NCBI RefSeq assembly: GCF_001293395.1
Contig: NW_015438364.1
Span: 1 to 64,000, forward strand
DNA length: 64,000 bases
DNA from: Leptomonas pyrrhocoris
Taxonomy: Eukaryota > Euglenozoa > Kinetoplastea > Trypanosomatida > Trypanosomatidae
Direction of reading: 5' to 3'
Shown here: piece after piece, positions 20,356 through 28,766 of the stretch
Position numbering within the stretch: position 1 is the first letter of the stretch
How the letters are laid out: every line of letters starts with the position of its first letter
The notes under the pieces: generated by a model
Seen by the model: the letters and a program-made list of their open reading frames with translations, nothing else
What the model was told of the DNA's origin: nothing
Database searches by the model: none
Translations under genes and position numbers: made by a program

Positions 20356-21546
20356 TCACTGCTTGGACTCGGCAAACACCTTTGCAGGACCCATGATGCG
20401 CACGCTGCTGAAAAGCTCCACATCAGCGTCGGTGATCTTCTTGCGCGCCTCCTGGTGATCCGTCACGATCTTGGTGAGGGTCTGGATGAGCACATCCTTG
20501 ACGTCGCTGCTCATGATGCGGCCCAGCATGTAGTCCCGCTGCAGACGCTCCAGCTCCTCGTCCTCCTCGAAGAAGAAGCGCAGCCACTGCATCGGCACGT
20601 CGACAGTCGTGTTGCCGCCCAGCACGAACTGTTCTTTCTTGTCCGCACCGCCGCCGCTGAAGGCATTCTTCTTAATCTTGTCCTTGATCATCTTTGGAGT
20701 GTCCGTTAAAAACACGGCGGCCCCGGTGGACGAGCTCATCTTGCCCTTCGAGCCGCTGAGACCGGGGAAGAACTTCGAGTGAATCACCGCCGGCTTGAGG
20801 AAGCCGAGGCGCGGCGCGACATCACGTGTGAGACGGAAGTATGGGTCCTGGTCGATGGCCTGCGGGATCAGGCAGAAGACGTTGCCTTTCGCCGCCGGGA
20901 AAATGTGTGGGAAGGACGCCGAGAAGGAGGGGGCCGCCTGCACCGCCGGGAACATCCAGCGGCCGCAGTTGTCCTCCATCTTAAAGCCAAAGGCTCCGCG
21001 CACCTGACTGGCAGTGTAAGCCTTCTCAATACGCGCCACGATGCGGTACATGCGGCCCACGTACTCGAAATCGCGGAAAACAAAAGTGAGGTTCGGGTCG
21101 AAGCCCAAGGCAAGGACGTCCTTCAAGTTCTCCGTTGTCATCTTGTCAATCTCCTCCATTGTCAAATCTTTGAAGAAAAACTTCTCGTCGTCGGTGAGCT
21201 GAATGACGAGGGGGACTTGAAAGGTCTCCTGCAGCCACTTCGTGAACATGAACGGAATGAGATGTCCCGTGTGCATCGATTCGCTGCTGGGGCCGCGGCC
21301 GGTGTACAGGTAGAAGGGCTGGCCCTTCTCATACGCGTCGAGGATCAAATTCATGTCGCGATGCGAGAAGAAGATGCCGCGGCGAAGAAAGCGGTGGGGC
21401 CTCTTGCCAGTCAGACGCTCGATGCGCTCCAGCAGCTGCTCATCGATGGCCTGGCAGCCAAAGTCTTTAATCAGCTTGTCGTAATTCACATCACCCTCTA
21501 CCGTCCACGGCGTCACAATCGCAGCTTCAGCGGGCCGGCCAGCCAT
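20356..21546 (-). CDS. Tryptophanyl-tRNA synthetase, cytosolic type
   Basis: 396 residues from an ATG at 21546. Class I synthetase that charges tRNA-Trp. Visible signatures: GRGPSSESMHTGHLIPF around residue 85-98 contains the HIGH-type motif (HTGH), TDDEKFFFKDL follows as in eukaryotic/archaeal TrpRS, and GKMSSSTGAA near residue 268 is the KMSKS-type loop. It lacks the WHEP extension of the mammalian enzyme and has no organellar presequence, so it is the cytosolic (eukaryote-type) enzyme rather than the separate mitochondrial TrpRS that trypanosomatids need for TGA-as-Trp decoding. The C-terminus is of normal length for the family. Confidence 0.96.
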   Translation of the reverse strand: MAGRPAEAAIVTPWTVEGDVNYDKLIKDFGCQAIDEQLLERIERLTGKRPHRFLRRGIFFSHRDMNLILDAYEKGQPFYLYTGRGPSSESMHTGHLIPFMFTKWLQETFQVPLVIQLTDDEKFFFKDLTMEEIDKMTTENLKDVLALGFDPNLTFVFRDFEYVGRMYRIVARIEKAYTASQVRGAFGFKMEDNCGRWMFPAVQAAPSFSASFPHIFPAAKGNVFCLIPQAIDQDPYFRLTRDVAPRLGFLKPAVIHSKFFPGLSGSKGKMSSSTGAAVFLTDTPKMIKDKIKKNAFSGGGADKKEQFVLGGNTTVDVPMQWLRFFFEEDEELERLQRDYMLGRIMSSDVKDVLIQTLTKIVTDHQEARKKITDADVELFSSVRIMGPAKVFAESKQ

Positions 21547-22449
21547 GTTGCCTCTCGTTGGGTGATCGATGGGGAAAATGAGCTAAAGGCAAAAGTTGAA
21601 AGGAGCACAGTACTACCTGCGGAAGCGGGAAGTGGTGTTTTCTCGAGAAGAAACACATGAGTGAGAAAGAAGAGTTGTAAGCAGGAAAGGACGCAGCGAG
21701 GGTGATGGTGAATACACAGCAACAATAATGAGTAGCAGCAACGTAGGACAGCTACTCCAAGCTGTGCCTCGACGGCGACCGAGGCTGCCACGGTGCAAGG
21801 AAAGCAGACAGGAAATCATGGAGAGATGCTTTTCAAGGCTTCTGCAACTGTTAGCGCTAGCGAGAAGCTTCAAACGTCTCGCTTGCCTAACGTTCTCAAT
21901 GGAGAACTGCTTTCCCGACCCACACGTACTTAAGTGACAGGGTTGCCATGATGGTGTGCGACTTACACAAAAGCAGCTTTCACAAAGGAAATCCAGTTCA
22001 GCGTGAAGGAGATGTAAAAAAAAAAAGCAACGTTAAAAAAAAACGCACAACATGCAACGCACACACAGCAAAACAATGCGAACATCCTTACCAAGTTCGA
22101 CGGCACAGCGCTCGCGCAAACGTCGAAGCTCGCCGCGCGAACGCAAACTTCATGGATGCCTCACGAAGGAAACACTTAAGATGCACCAAAGAAAAGAGCC
22201 ACCGAGTGCTGCAACGAAGTCAGCAAGGCATAAGGGAGAAAAGAATCAGCGGGCCCCAACAGTCACATCACCACATAGCAGCACACAGGAAAACTCATTG
22301 AAGGAGAAAATCAGCAGCAGTGGCCAGCAAAAAAGTGCGTGGCGATCGACAAGAGTAACAGAATAATCAACATTCAAGAGCTTCAGTTTTTCTTTTTGGC
22401 AAAAAGCAACCACGCTTCTGTCAGCAAGTCCACGTGCAAGTAGCAACAC
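21547..22449. other. Intergenic region (903 bases)
   Basis: Contains the TrpRS leader and the SNARE 3' UTR. Two T-runs on the minus strand (about 22015-22045) precede AG dinucleotides and then an ATG at about 21951 that opens only 17 codons. No larger gene is evident. Confidence 0.5.
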
Positions 22450-23208
22450 CTAATTGATAAGCAGGCCGACACATACAATGACGAGCATGACCATCATGCA
22501 GATAAAGAGCAGTTTATTACGCGACGAGGTCGTCTGATACTGCTGAGCGCGGCGCAGGTGCTGCGAGGCGTTTCGAGTCGCCCGTTCCGCCGCGGAGACG
22601 TTGCTGTCTACAACGTCCAGCTGCTCACCCTGCTCATTCACCATGCCGTTGATGTGCTGAAAGATTTCGTGAATGTCTCGGACGTTGTCCGCGATTTCGC
22701 CCGTCTCGCGCTGCCGCTCCAACATGAGCTCCTCGTACAGGTCACGCTCAAACTGCACCCGCTGCGGCGGCTCCGTCACGAGCAGCGACGCCACTTCGCT
22801 CCCTGCCTCGTCATCGCTGGCGTCGCGAAAAGCACGCTGCTGCGCACGACCGCCCTGGCCACCGCGTCCTCCCTTGCTGTCGATGCATTTGCTGTAGAAC
22901 TCGTTGCAGGCGTTTTCGTACTCCTGCAGCGTCTTCTCCGCGTCTTTGGCCAGCTTCCGCCCCTCGTCGCTGAGGTTTTTGTCCAGCACGATAAACCTCT
23001 CCATCAGCCTCACGGTTTTGCGGATGTCCTGCACGTCCGTTGCTTTAGCCTCCCGCGTGATCTTCTTTACCTCCTCCCGCTCCTTCTTAATATCATCCGC
23101 GGAGCTGCGGCGAAATGTGATGCGACGGATGACGCTAACCTTCTGCTCTAGCTTCTGCAGCTGCTCCGTCAGCGCGTTGCACGTGCGCCGCCAACTTGGG
23201 TCTGTCAT
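22450..23208 (-). CDS. Qa-SNARE (syntaxin)
   Basis: 252 residues from the ATG at 23208 (MTDPSWRRTC); an upstream extension begins with GTG only. The N-terminal 130 residues form helices like a syntaxin Habc bundle. The SNARE helix runs at about 165-222 with the zero-layer glutamine at Gln193 in VNEQGEQLD, the typical Qa pattern. A single transmembrane helix (LLFICMMVMLVIVCVGLLIN) ends the protein, giving a tail-anchored topology with two residues or fewer outside. Syntaxins drive fusion of transport vesicles with a target membrane. The EQGE motif and overall length fit plasma-membrane/endosomal-type syntaxins, but the compartment cannot be read from sequence alone. Confidence 0.92.
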   Translation of the reverse strand: MTDPSWRRTCNALTEQLQKLEQKVSVIRRITFRRSSADDIKKEREEVKKITREAKATDVQDIRKTVRLMERFIVLDKNLSDEGRKLAKDAEKTLQEYENACNEFYSKCIDSKGGRGGQGGRAQQRAFRDASDDEAGSEVASLLVTEPPQRVQFERDLYEELMLERQRETGEIADNVRDIHEIFQHINGMVNEQGEQLDVVDSNVSAAERATRNASQHLRRAQQYQTTSSRNKLLFICMMVMLVIVCVGLLIN

Positions 23209-23684
23209 GGCTGTTGTGTTCGGCGCCTTCTCCACAAGGACGAAGCAGTCGCTTATGTTCTGCAGGTGGCTCGTACGCGTACTGTGACGAACAAAACAAA
23301 TGGTCTTCACAGAATGTGAGGAGAGGTTGAGAAAGCTGAGAAAGCTGCTGTGAGCAATCGATGTGAGTGTATGATAAATGATTGCAGCAACAGTGAAGCT
23401 TGTTAAGAAGGAAACCGAAAAGCTCGTCGGGGAGAGAGGGAGAGAGATATAAGAACACCGATGATGGTTTCAGTCATGTGAAAAAGGTCTGTGTCGAGGT
23501 GTAGAGGAAAACGCATCTGCAGCACTCAATAAAAACCAGCAAGCCTTCACGATCTCTCAAGGAGGACAACAGAGCAGAAACCGATGCACCGAGACTTTAC
23601 GGGGCAGCTGAAGTTGCTGCGAACAAAACCGAATAAGGAAGCGATTATTCTTTTGAGTTCCTTCTTCTTCTGTGTATTGTACAA
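23209..23684. other. Intergenic region (476 bases)
   Basis: SNARE leader plus the 3' UTR of the 113-residue protein gene. Y-rich on the minus strand near 23420-23450. No gene seen. Confidence 0.55.
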
Positions 23685-24026
23685 TTACGAGTCCACTGTC
23701 GCGGTCTCACATGCGTAGTAGGACACCGATCCCGCCGCATCAATGAAACACAGATAACAGAGGAACTCCCCCGTCACTTGCTGGCTGTAGAAGCGCGCTA
23801 CGTGTTGCACCCACTGCGCAACAACCTCCGGAGTGATGACTGCGCGCGTGTTGGCCTCCACGCCTAAGAAAACTTTCGCGTCTTTCTTCTTCTCCGGACT
23901 CACCCACGTACTCGTCACCGCCCTCACAGTGGTGCCTGCGAGATCGGCGTATTCCGTGTTCCACAGCGGTAGGCGATCCTTGACATCGTTGTAGAGCGCA
24001 GTCATAAAAGGGGCTGCGGCGTACAT
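23685..24026 (-). CDS. Small protein of unknown function (113 aa)
   Basis: 113 residues from an ATG at 24026. Codon use is GC-rich at third positions like the large genes nearby, which supports coding. It appears to be a compact alpha/beta domain: an N-terminal helix (FMTALYNDVKDRL), strands around VRAVTSTWVS and KVFLGVEAN, a long helix (EVVAQWVQHVARFYSQQ) and a final hydrophobic strand pair (FLCYLCFID, SYYACETA). That order loosely recalls small light-chain or longin/roadblock-like folds, but no family signature is clear. It sits two genes downstream of IFT27. Confidence 0.8.
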   Translation of the reverse strand: MYAAAPFMTALYNDVKDRLPLWNTEYADLAGTTVRAVTSTWVSPEKKKDAKVFLGVEANTRAVITPEVVAQWVQHVARFYSQQVTGEFLCYLCFIDAAGSVSYYACETATVDS

Positions 24027-24317
24027 CGACGGTGGTGAAGTGCAGGCATACGGCTTTTCCCTTCAATTAAACATATACAAAAGTGTCACCTCAGCCTCCT
24101 CGAGCCTTGGCCTTTCGAAGCGTCGCAGAACGCTTACGCATTATCTACTTCATCGTACGTAGACGAAATGCGTGACGGCATAAATACTCATCACATAAAG
24201 ATAGAACGGGAAGGAAAAGGAGAAGGCAGGGACAGAGAGAGACTTATAGCGGAAAGCGAACAGAGCTGAATGAGCATGAAGATGAACGAGGTGTGTCTAC
24301 GTTAATGAGCACCATAC

Positions 24318-24521
24318 TTACTGCTCGTCAATAATAATAGGAAACGGCAGCTTTGATGGACACCACTTCTGCCATTCACTAAATCCGCACGTTGACGCAA
24401 CGCTATCCAGTTCTGACGACACTGTTAACGAGAGGGAATTTATGAAAGAACTGGTCGTGCCGATCTCGTCCGTTAGTGTTGTTCTTCTTCTTGATTGGAA
24501 TTGCTTTTTTCTATTGCACAT
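24318..24521 (-). CDS. Candidate unannotated small protein (67 aa)
   Basis: 67 residues from an ATG at 24521. The support is positional. A pyrimidine tract (minus strand of 24543-24566, TTTTTTTTTCTCTCTTTGG) ends in an AG at 24540-24539, and the first ATG, 17 bases later, opens this frame. Gaps of 291 bases to the 113-residue gene and 270 bases to IFT27 are normal for this genome, whereas without it the gap would be 765 bases. The protein is basic at its N-terminus (NRKKQFQSRRR), Ser/Thr-rich in the middle and ends with WQKWCPSKLPFPIIIDEQ. No family recognised. Third-position GC is lower than in the large genes, so it could be chance. Confidence 0.5.
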   Translation of the reverse strand: MCNRKKQFQSRRRTTLTDEIGTTSSFINSLSLTVSSELDSVASTCGFSEWQKWCPSKLPFPIIIDEQ

Positions 24522-24791
24522 CGCCGCACGGTAAAAATCTCCAAAGAGAGAAAAAAAAACGGAGGAACAACGGCAGACCACAACTCGCCGGGGATCGAGA
24601 AAAGCACCTAAATCGAAGCGGTGTTTCTCTGTTGTCTTAGAATCTACGAGGTTTGACAGAGACGCATGCGCAAAACACAAAGGCGGTCTTCCCCTGCGTT
24701 ACTGTTTTACTACATCAGACAGGCACGTGGCCGAGACAGAAGAAGAACCACCAGGCAATGCTAAAACGGCAAGCAAAAGAACGTCCTGTCG

Positions 24792-25346
24792 TTAGTTTTT
24801 CTTCGGCATCAGCTCACTCACGCGCTTTTGATAGGACTGAAGATAGTTACGCGCGAGCTCCTCTATCGGTTCTGAAATGCCAGTCCCGCGCAAGGCGGAG
24901 CACTTGTAAAACGTCAGCTGATTGGCACGCGCGAAGACCTCCGCCTGGTTGTCGGTCACCTCCGCCTTGTCAGCAAGATCCATCTTGTTGGCGATGAGCA
25001 GGCCCGGCATGTCCTTCTTGGCAGCCCGTGCCTTCGCCACCCACTTCCTGCACGACTCAAAAGTGGTCTTATTCGACACGTCGTACATCAGCAGAAAAAC
25101 GCTGGCGCTCTCCAGGTACGGCGACGTCATGCGGTCGTACAGCCTCTGCCCCGCCACATCGAGCAGCGACACCTCCACCGTGTTCTCCTCATCCAGCGAG
25201 AACTCCTTCACCACGAAGTCGCAGCCCATCGTCATTAAGTAGTTCTTGGGAAACACAGCGCCGTTGCTATGGACCATCTGCACGAAGGCTGTTTTGCCAG
25301 AAGTGGGCTCACCCACCACAACGACACGAAGTCGCAGCAGCACCAT
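24792..25346 (-). CDS. IFT27: Intraflagellar transport protein 27 (RABL4-type small GTPase)
   Basis: 184 residues from an ATG at 25346, preceded by a clear acceptor (CTTTGTTTTTAG, leader of 34 bases starting near 25380). It is a Rab-like GTPase: P-loop GEPTSGKT at residues 12-19, switch-I Thr39, the DVAGQ motif at 63-67 (retaining the catalytic Gln), NKMD at 120-123 and SAL near 150. The match to vertebrate IFT27 extends outside the G motifs, for example FVQMVHSNGAVFPKNY against LVQMFRSDGTHFQKNY of the human protein. There is no C-terminal cysteine for prenylation, as expected for IFT27, which pairs with IFT25 in IFT-B and in BBSome-dependent export rather than with membranes. Confidence 0.93.
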   Translation of the reverse strand: MVLLRLRVVVVGEPTSGKTAFVQMVHSNGAVFPKNYLMTMGCDFVVKEFSLDEENTVEVSLLDVAGQRLYDRMTSPYLESASVFLLMYDVSNKTTFESCRKWVAKARAAKKDMPGLLIANKMDLADKAEVTDNQAEVFARANQLTFYKCSALRGTGISEPIEELARNYLQSYQKRVSELMPKKN

Positions 25347-25566
25347 GGCGAAGCAACTAAACTTACGGCGTCAGAATAATCTAAAAACAAAGAAGGGGTT
25401 TCAGGTCTGTCTCGGCAAATCCACCGATGGCAGATAAAGAAAAATGAAGAATTCTTCTTCTTAGTGCTTTTTCTCTAGTGGGAAAGTTGACGCCCGACGT
25501 TTCCACCATCGGGGCAGTAAACATGGAAACCAGGGAGGGAAACAGAAGGTTGGAGGAGTGAGAGAC

Positions 25567-25842
25567 TCAAAATGGGAGCCAACGTACCAACGAGACGTAA
25601 ATCCACGAGTCGTGTGAGTGGGAGGCGCAGAAGAGAAAAGCTGCATGCACGGTCCAATACTGTCTCTTGAGCTGGATTTCAAAATGTGGGACACGAAAAG
25701 CTAGCTGTGGAGCTACGTCAACGTCGTTTGCAAGTTGAGACGATGTCCCAAACGGATGCGCTAACGTTCCAGAAGTGGACATCTGTGAAAGGAGCTGCAA
25801 TGAAGCTGCATTCGCGTTTTCGTCATTTTTTGACGCCAGCAT
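25567..25842 (-). CDS. Candidate unannotated small protein (91 aa)
   Basis: 91 residues from an ATG at 25842. A strong C/T tract (minus strand of 25856-25888) ends CCGTAGAG at 25852-25849 and the very next ATG, 6-8 bases on, starts this frame. IFT27, the next gene downstream, has its own acceptor near 25382, so this splice site needs another product. The protein has a polar N-terminal third, a mid segment LAFRVPHFEIQLKRQYW and a hydrophobic, aromatic C-terminus ending in VRWLPF; no family recognised. The gap left to the WDR34 stop is only 131 bases, short but possible. Confidence 0.45.
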   Translation of the reverse strand: MLASKNDENANAASLQLLSQMSTSGTLAHPFGTSSQLANDVDVAPQLAFRVPHFEIQLKRQYWTVHAAFLFCASHSHDSWIYVSLVRWLPF

Positions 25843-25973
25843 TCGAGGCTCTACGGAAGGGGAAAGGCGGAGAGGGAAGGAAAGGCCGCCTCATGAGAAT
25901 ATACCTATTTTTCCTCTATGAAATAAACTGCAAATATACGCCACGCGGGCGGCGGTTTCTCTCAATAATACAT

Positions 25974-27584
25974 CTAAACAGCGAATCCAAACAAGTCTCG
26001 AATGGCAGAGGAGCCATCACTCTCCTGCTTTTCACCGCGAGACGGTTGGCTGGCGCGCAACGCAGCCCGCTCCGCCTCGGTGGCCTGCGACAGCTCCGTC
26101 GGCAGCCGCCAAACCTTCACACTTCCCTGCCCATCGCCGGTTGCAAGCCAGTCTGCGGCTATCGAGTTGAACGCCACGGCTAGCACAGCTGCCCCCTCAG
26201 TTCCCGCCTCCGCTGTGTACGCAGGCCGCATCTGGTCTTTCTGCAGGTCGTAGACGTGCAGCAGCGACTCACGAGACACCACTGCCGCCACAGCAGGGCG
26301 AAATGGACTCAGTGCAGCGCCGTACAGGTAACTCTTGGTCTCTGCGGACGGCTCCAAGGTCAGCAGCGGCGACCGCTCGAGGTCGGTGTAGAGGCGTGCG
26401 CTGCCGTCCGACGAGCAGGTCAACAAGAGGTGTCGGAAGAAAGGAGAGGTGCAGAGAGACTGTACGGGGCCGCGATGTGCCTCCAGCCAATCCAGCTCCA
26501 CTGGAACCACAGTGCAGGGCGCCTTCAGGTTGACATCTAGCGGGACCAACCCGGTGCGACCGCGACCGACCTCCCCGTTTTCGAGACCCACCAGCAACAC
26601 ACTGTCCAACGTCGGCAGCTGGGTGCCGCGGTCGGTCTGTACCCCCGTGTAGGAGAGCGCCGTGATGCCGACGGAGAGGCGACGACGGCTTTGAACGCTG
26701 TAGGCCGCTAGTGGCTTTGCGAGGGCGTTGGCGGGGCTCCAGTGAACGATGAGTCCGCTCTGACTCGCCGAGCAGAGCACGAAGCGGTGGTCCGGCCGCA
26801 GCTCCTGCGGGTTGCTGACCCACTGCAGCACCGTCACCGGCTCCGTGTGCACCAGCTCCGCCTCGCTCGACGAGTACTCCTGCGGCACGTTGTCGGTCAC
26901 ATTGGGGAACACCACGACCTCACCGCTGTAGGTGCCCACGGCCAGCATCGACGCCGTAGTCGGATGAAAGGCGAGCGTCGTGGCGTATGTCTCCGTCTCG
27001 AGAGTGTAATGCGGCTTCCCTTCTTTAAGGTCGGGTCGTGACAGGTTCCAGATGCAGACGTAGCCCTTGTTGTAGCACCAGCCTGACGTGTCGACGCGTC
27101 CGTAGGCGACCGCCAGCATGGTGCCGCTAGCGCTCCACGCAACGTCCAGCGCCTCCAGCCCATTTTCCTTCACCACAGCCGCGTTGAGGGTGTACAACAC
27201 CGCCAACTCGGTATTCTTACGCGACCAGTTGGGTGCGTAGTTGTCGAAGATGCTGCTCTTCGCGTTTTTGTGGAGGATGGCCAGCATCTCCTCTTTGGAG
27301 CCTTCCAAGAAGGTCGCAAGCTTCGCTTCATCGTACTGGACCTCTGCGTACACGTACTGCAGGCCATCTAGGGAGGCTTGATAAGCCTTTTTCTCCGTGC
27401 CGACGCTTTTGTCTAGCTGTTCGGAAGCCTGCAAACTGCTCACGTCAGTCTGCGCTTCTGCGGAGACAACCTTGAGCTTTGACGTTTGCGTCTCCGCATC
27501 CTGCACCGTCGTCTCCTTCTTCCATCGAGATGAGATGGACACACCTCCGGTAACTTGGTTTTTGAATGCGCAGGAGGCCAGCAT
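25974..27584 (-). CDS. DYNC2I2: Dynein-2 (intraflagellar transport) intermediate chain, WDR34/FAP133 type
   Basis: 536 residues from the ATG at 27584; upstream codons reach only a GTG. A short N-terminal region carries three QT/DKSVGTE-type motifs (about 24-70), as in WDR34 and other dynein intermediate chains, where such motifs bind light chains. A WD40 beta-propeller of about six to seven blades follows (about 130-520). Alignment to human WDR34 is recognisable throughout: CLYTL/VLYTL, AYGR.D..GW, VCIWNLSRPDL, AFHPT, YSGEV and AGDAQGTVKVW/TGDGQGSVKVW. The protein is part of the retrograde IFT motor. Two genes away from IFT27 in the same orientation. Confidence 0.9.
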   Translation of the reverse strand: MLASCAFKNQVTGGVSISSRWKKETTVQDAETQTSKLKVVSAEAQTDVSSLQASEQLDKSVGTEKKAYQASLDGLQYVYAEVQYDEAKLATFLEGSKEEMLAILHKNAKSSIFDNYAPNWSRKNTELAVLYTLNAAVVKENGLEALDVAWSASGTMLAVAYGRVDTSGWCYNKGYVCIWNLSRPDLKEGKPHYTLETETYATTLAFHPTTASMLAVGTYSGEVVVFPNVTDNVPQEYSSSEAELVHTEPVTVLQWVSNPQELRPDHRFVLCSASQSGLIVHWSPANALAKPLAAYSVQSRRRLSVGITALSYTGVQTDRGTQLPTLDSVLLVGLENGEVGRGRTGLVPLDVNLKAPCTVVPVELDWLEAHRGPVQSLCTSPFFRHLLLTCSSDGSARLYTDLERSPLLTLEPSAETKSYLYGAALSPFRPAVAAVVSRESLLHVYDLQKDQMRPAYTAEAGTEGAAVLAVAFNSIAADWLATGDGQGSVKVWRLPTELSQATEAERAALRASQPSRGEKQESDGSSAIRDLFGFAV

Positions 27585-27967
27585 CGCTATGGAGAAAGAA
27601 GCAGCGGTTGACTCGTACACTAATTTCTCTCGACGAGCAATGAAGAAAAGAAAAGGCGTAAGGATACGTTAGAAGGAAGGAGAGAAAGCGAAGCATGTGA
27701 AACTGTGGAGAGCAGGAAAGGGTTCCTTCTCTTTCTCCTTCTCTTTCTATTTGCCGGCTCGCAGTCGAAGGGAACGGAGGTCCGCAAGGGGCCTCTGCAT
27801 AACGGTGGAGCAGCAAAAACGCTCTCTCCCGCTTGAAACGATGAGCCCGTCAAGTATCGGAGTGCGGTCGAAAGGACAAGAAGAGTCTGCTGTTTTCCCC
27901 TCCTTCGCAGTGCGAGCAAAGAAGATGTCCGTGGCGCAGAGTGGCAGTTGTGACGGACACTTTCAAA
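27585..27967. other. Intergenic region (383 bases)
   Basis: Leader region of the WDR34 gene, with pyrimidine-rich minus-strand stretches near 27640-27750. No gene seen. Confidence 0.55.
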
Positions 27968-28405
27968 TCAGCGAGCGTCGGACACCACAAATGCAGGAGG
28001 CCGAAAAACGGCGAAGCTTCGCACACCGGCACGAAACAGCGATGTGAGTCCACCGAAATTTCCGACGGGAGCTTTTTCCCGTGTTTCGGGGCTTTTTTTT
28101 TCGTTATCTTTTCTTTTGTTTGCTTGTAACATCCGACGTACAACACGCATAGAAGAGAGCAACACCAACCGCACGCCGCGACGAAGCGATACGAAGAACA
28201 AAGCACGCAAGGGAGAAAAGGAGAGATCACCAAGACAAGTGTGTATCCACACGAACAGCGCCAGTACAGCAATACCTTGAGAGCCAAATAGGGAAGGATT
28301 CTTTAAAAGGGAAAACCAACGACTTAATAAAAAGCAAACGCGACCGAGCCTGCATCCTCTACACTTTTCCTTCTGGCTGCGCCGCAGAAGACAACACCCA
28401 GGCAT
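27968..28405 (-). CDS. Candidate unannotated protein (145 aa)
   Basis: 145 residues from an ATG at 28405. A long tract (minus strand of 28443-28482) ends CTTTCAG at 28441; the first ATG, 35 bases later, opens this frame. It leaves 361 bases of 3' UTR for the DOCK gene and 383 bases to the WDR34 gene, normal spacing, where otherwise the gap would be 1182 bases. The protein is basic and Cys/Arg-rich at the start, with a hydrophobic segment (IAVLALFVWIHTCLG, about 48-62), a second Leu/Phe-rich stretch, then a Lys-rich region and an FRAGVRSFAVFRPP end. It could be membrane-inserted. Base composition is less GC-rich than the known genes, so a chance frame in a pyrimidine-rich gap is a real alternative. 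Confidence 0.35.
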   Translation of the reverse strand: MPGCCLLRRSQKEKCRGCRLGRVCFLLSRWFSLLKNPSLFGSQGIAVLALFVWIHTCLGDLSFSPLRALFFVSLRRGVRLVLLSSMRVVRRMLQANKRKDNEKKSPETREKAPVGNFGGLTSLFRAGVRSFAVFRPPAFVVSDAR

Positions 28406-28766
28406 CAGAGTTCGCGCTCAAATACTTCTACTTCACACTCCTGAAAGTGTGGGAGATAAAGTCCAGGAAAAAAGAGGACAGCATCACAGAGATGGGCGTT
28501 AGTGCACAACAAACGAAGAGGGATATTTATGCCCGTCAATGGTACGAAAAGAAAGCCAAGGCCACGCAAAGCAACAGCCACAAGACAGTCACTTCAAACA
28601 ACGGTACGACACGGTCGGAGTACTTCTCTATGCGATAACGATGACAGATGCGCTACGCACCGCACCGTAAAAGTGTCATTCTACCAAACAAACGAAAAGG
28701 GGGAAAAAAAACTCCACTTCGCCGTTGACGCGGTGCCTGGGCCAAACACCGCGTCAGCGAGCCTCC
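28406..28766. other. Intergenic region (361 bases), DOCK 3' UTR
   Basis: Mostly the 3' UTR of the DOCK-family gene and the splice signal for the candidate gene at 27968-28405. Confidence 0.5.
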
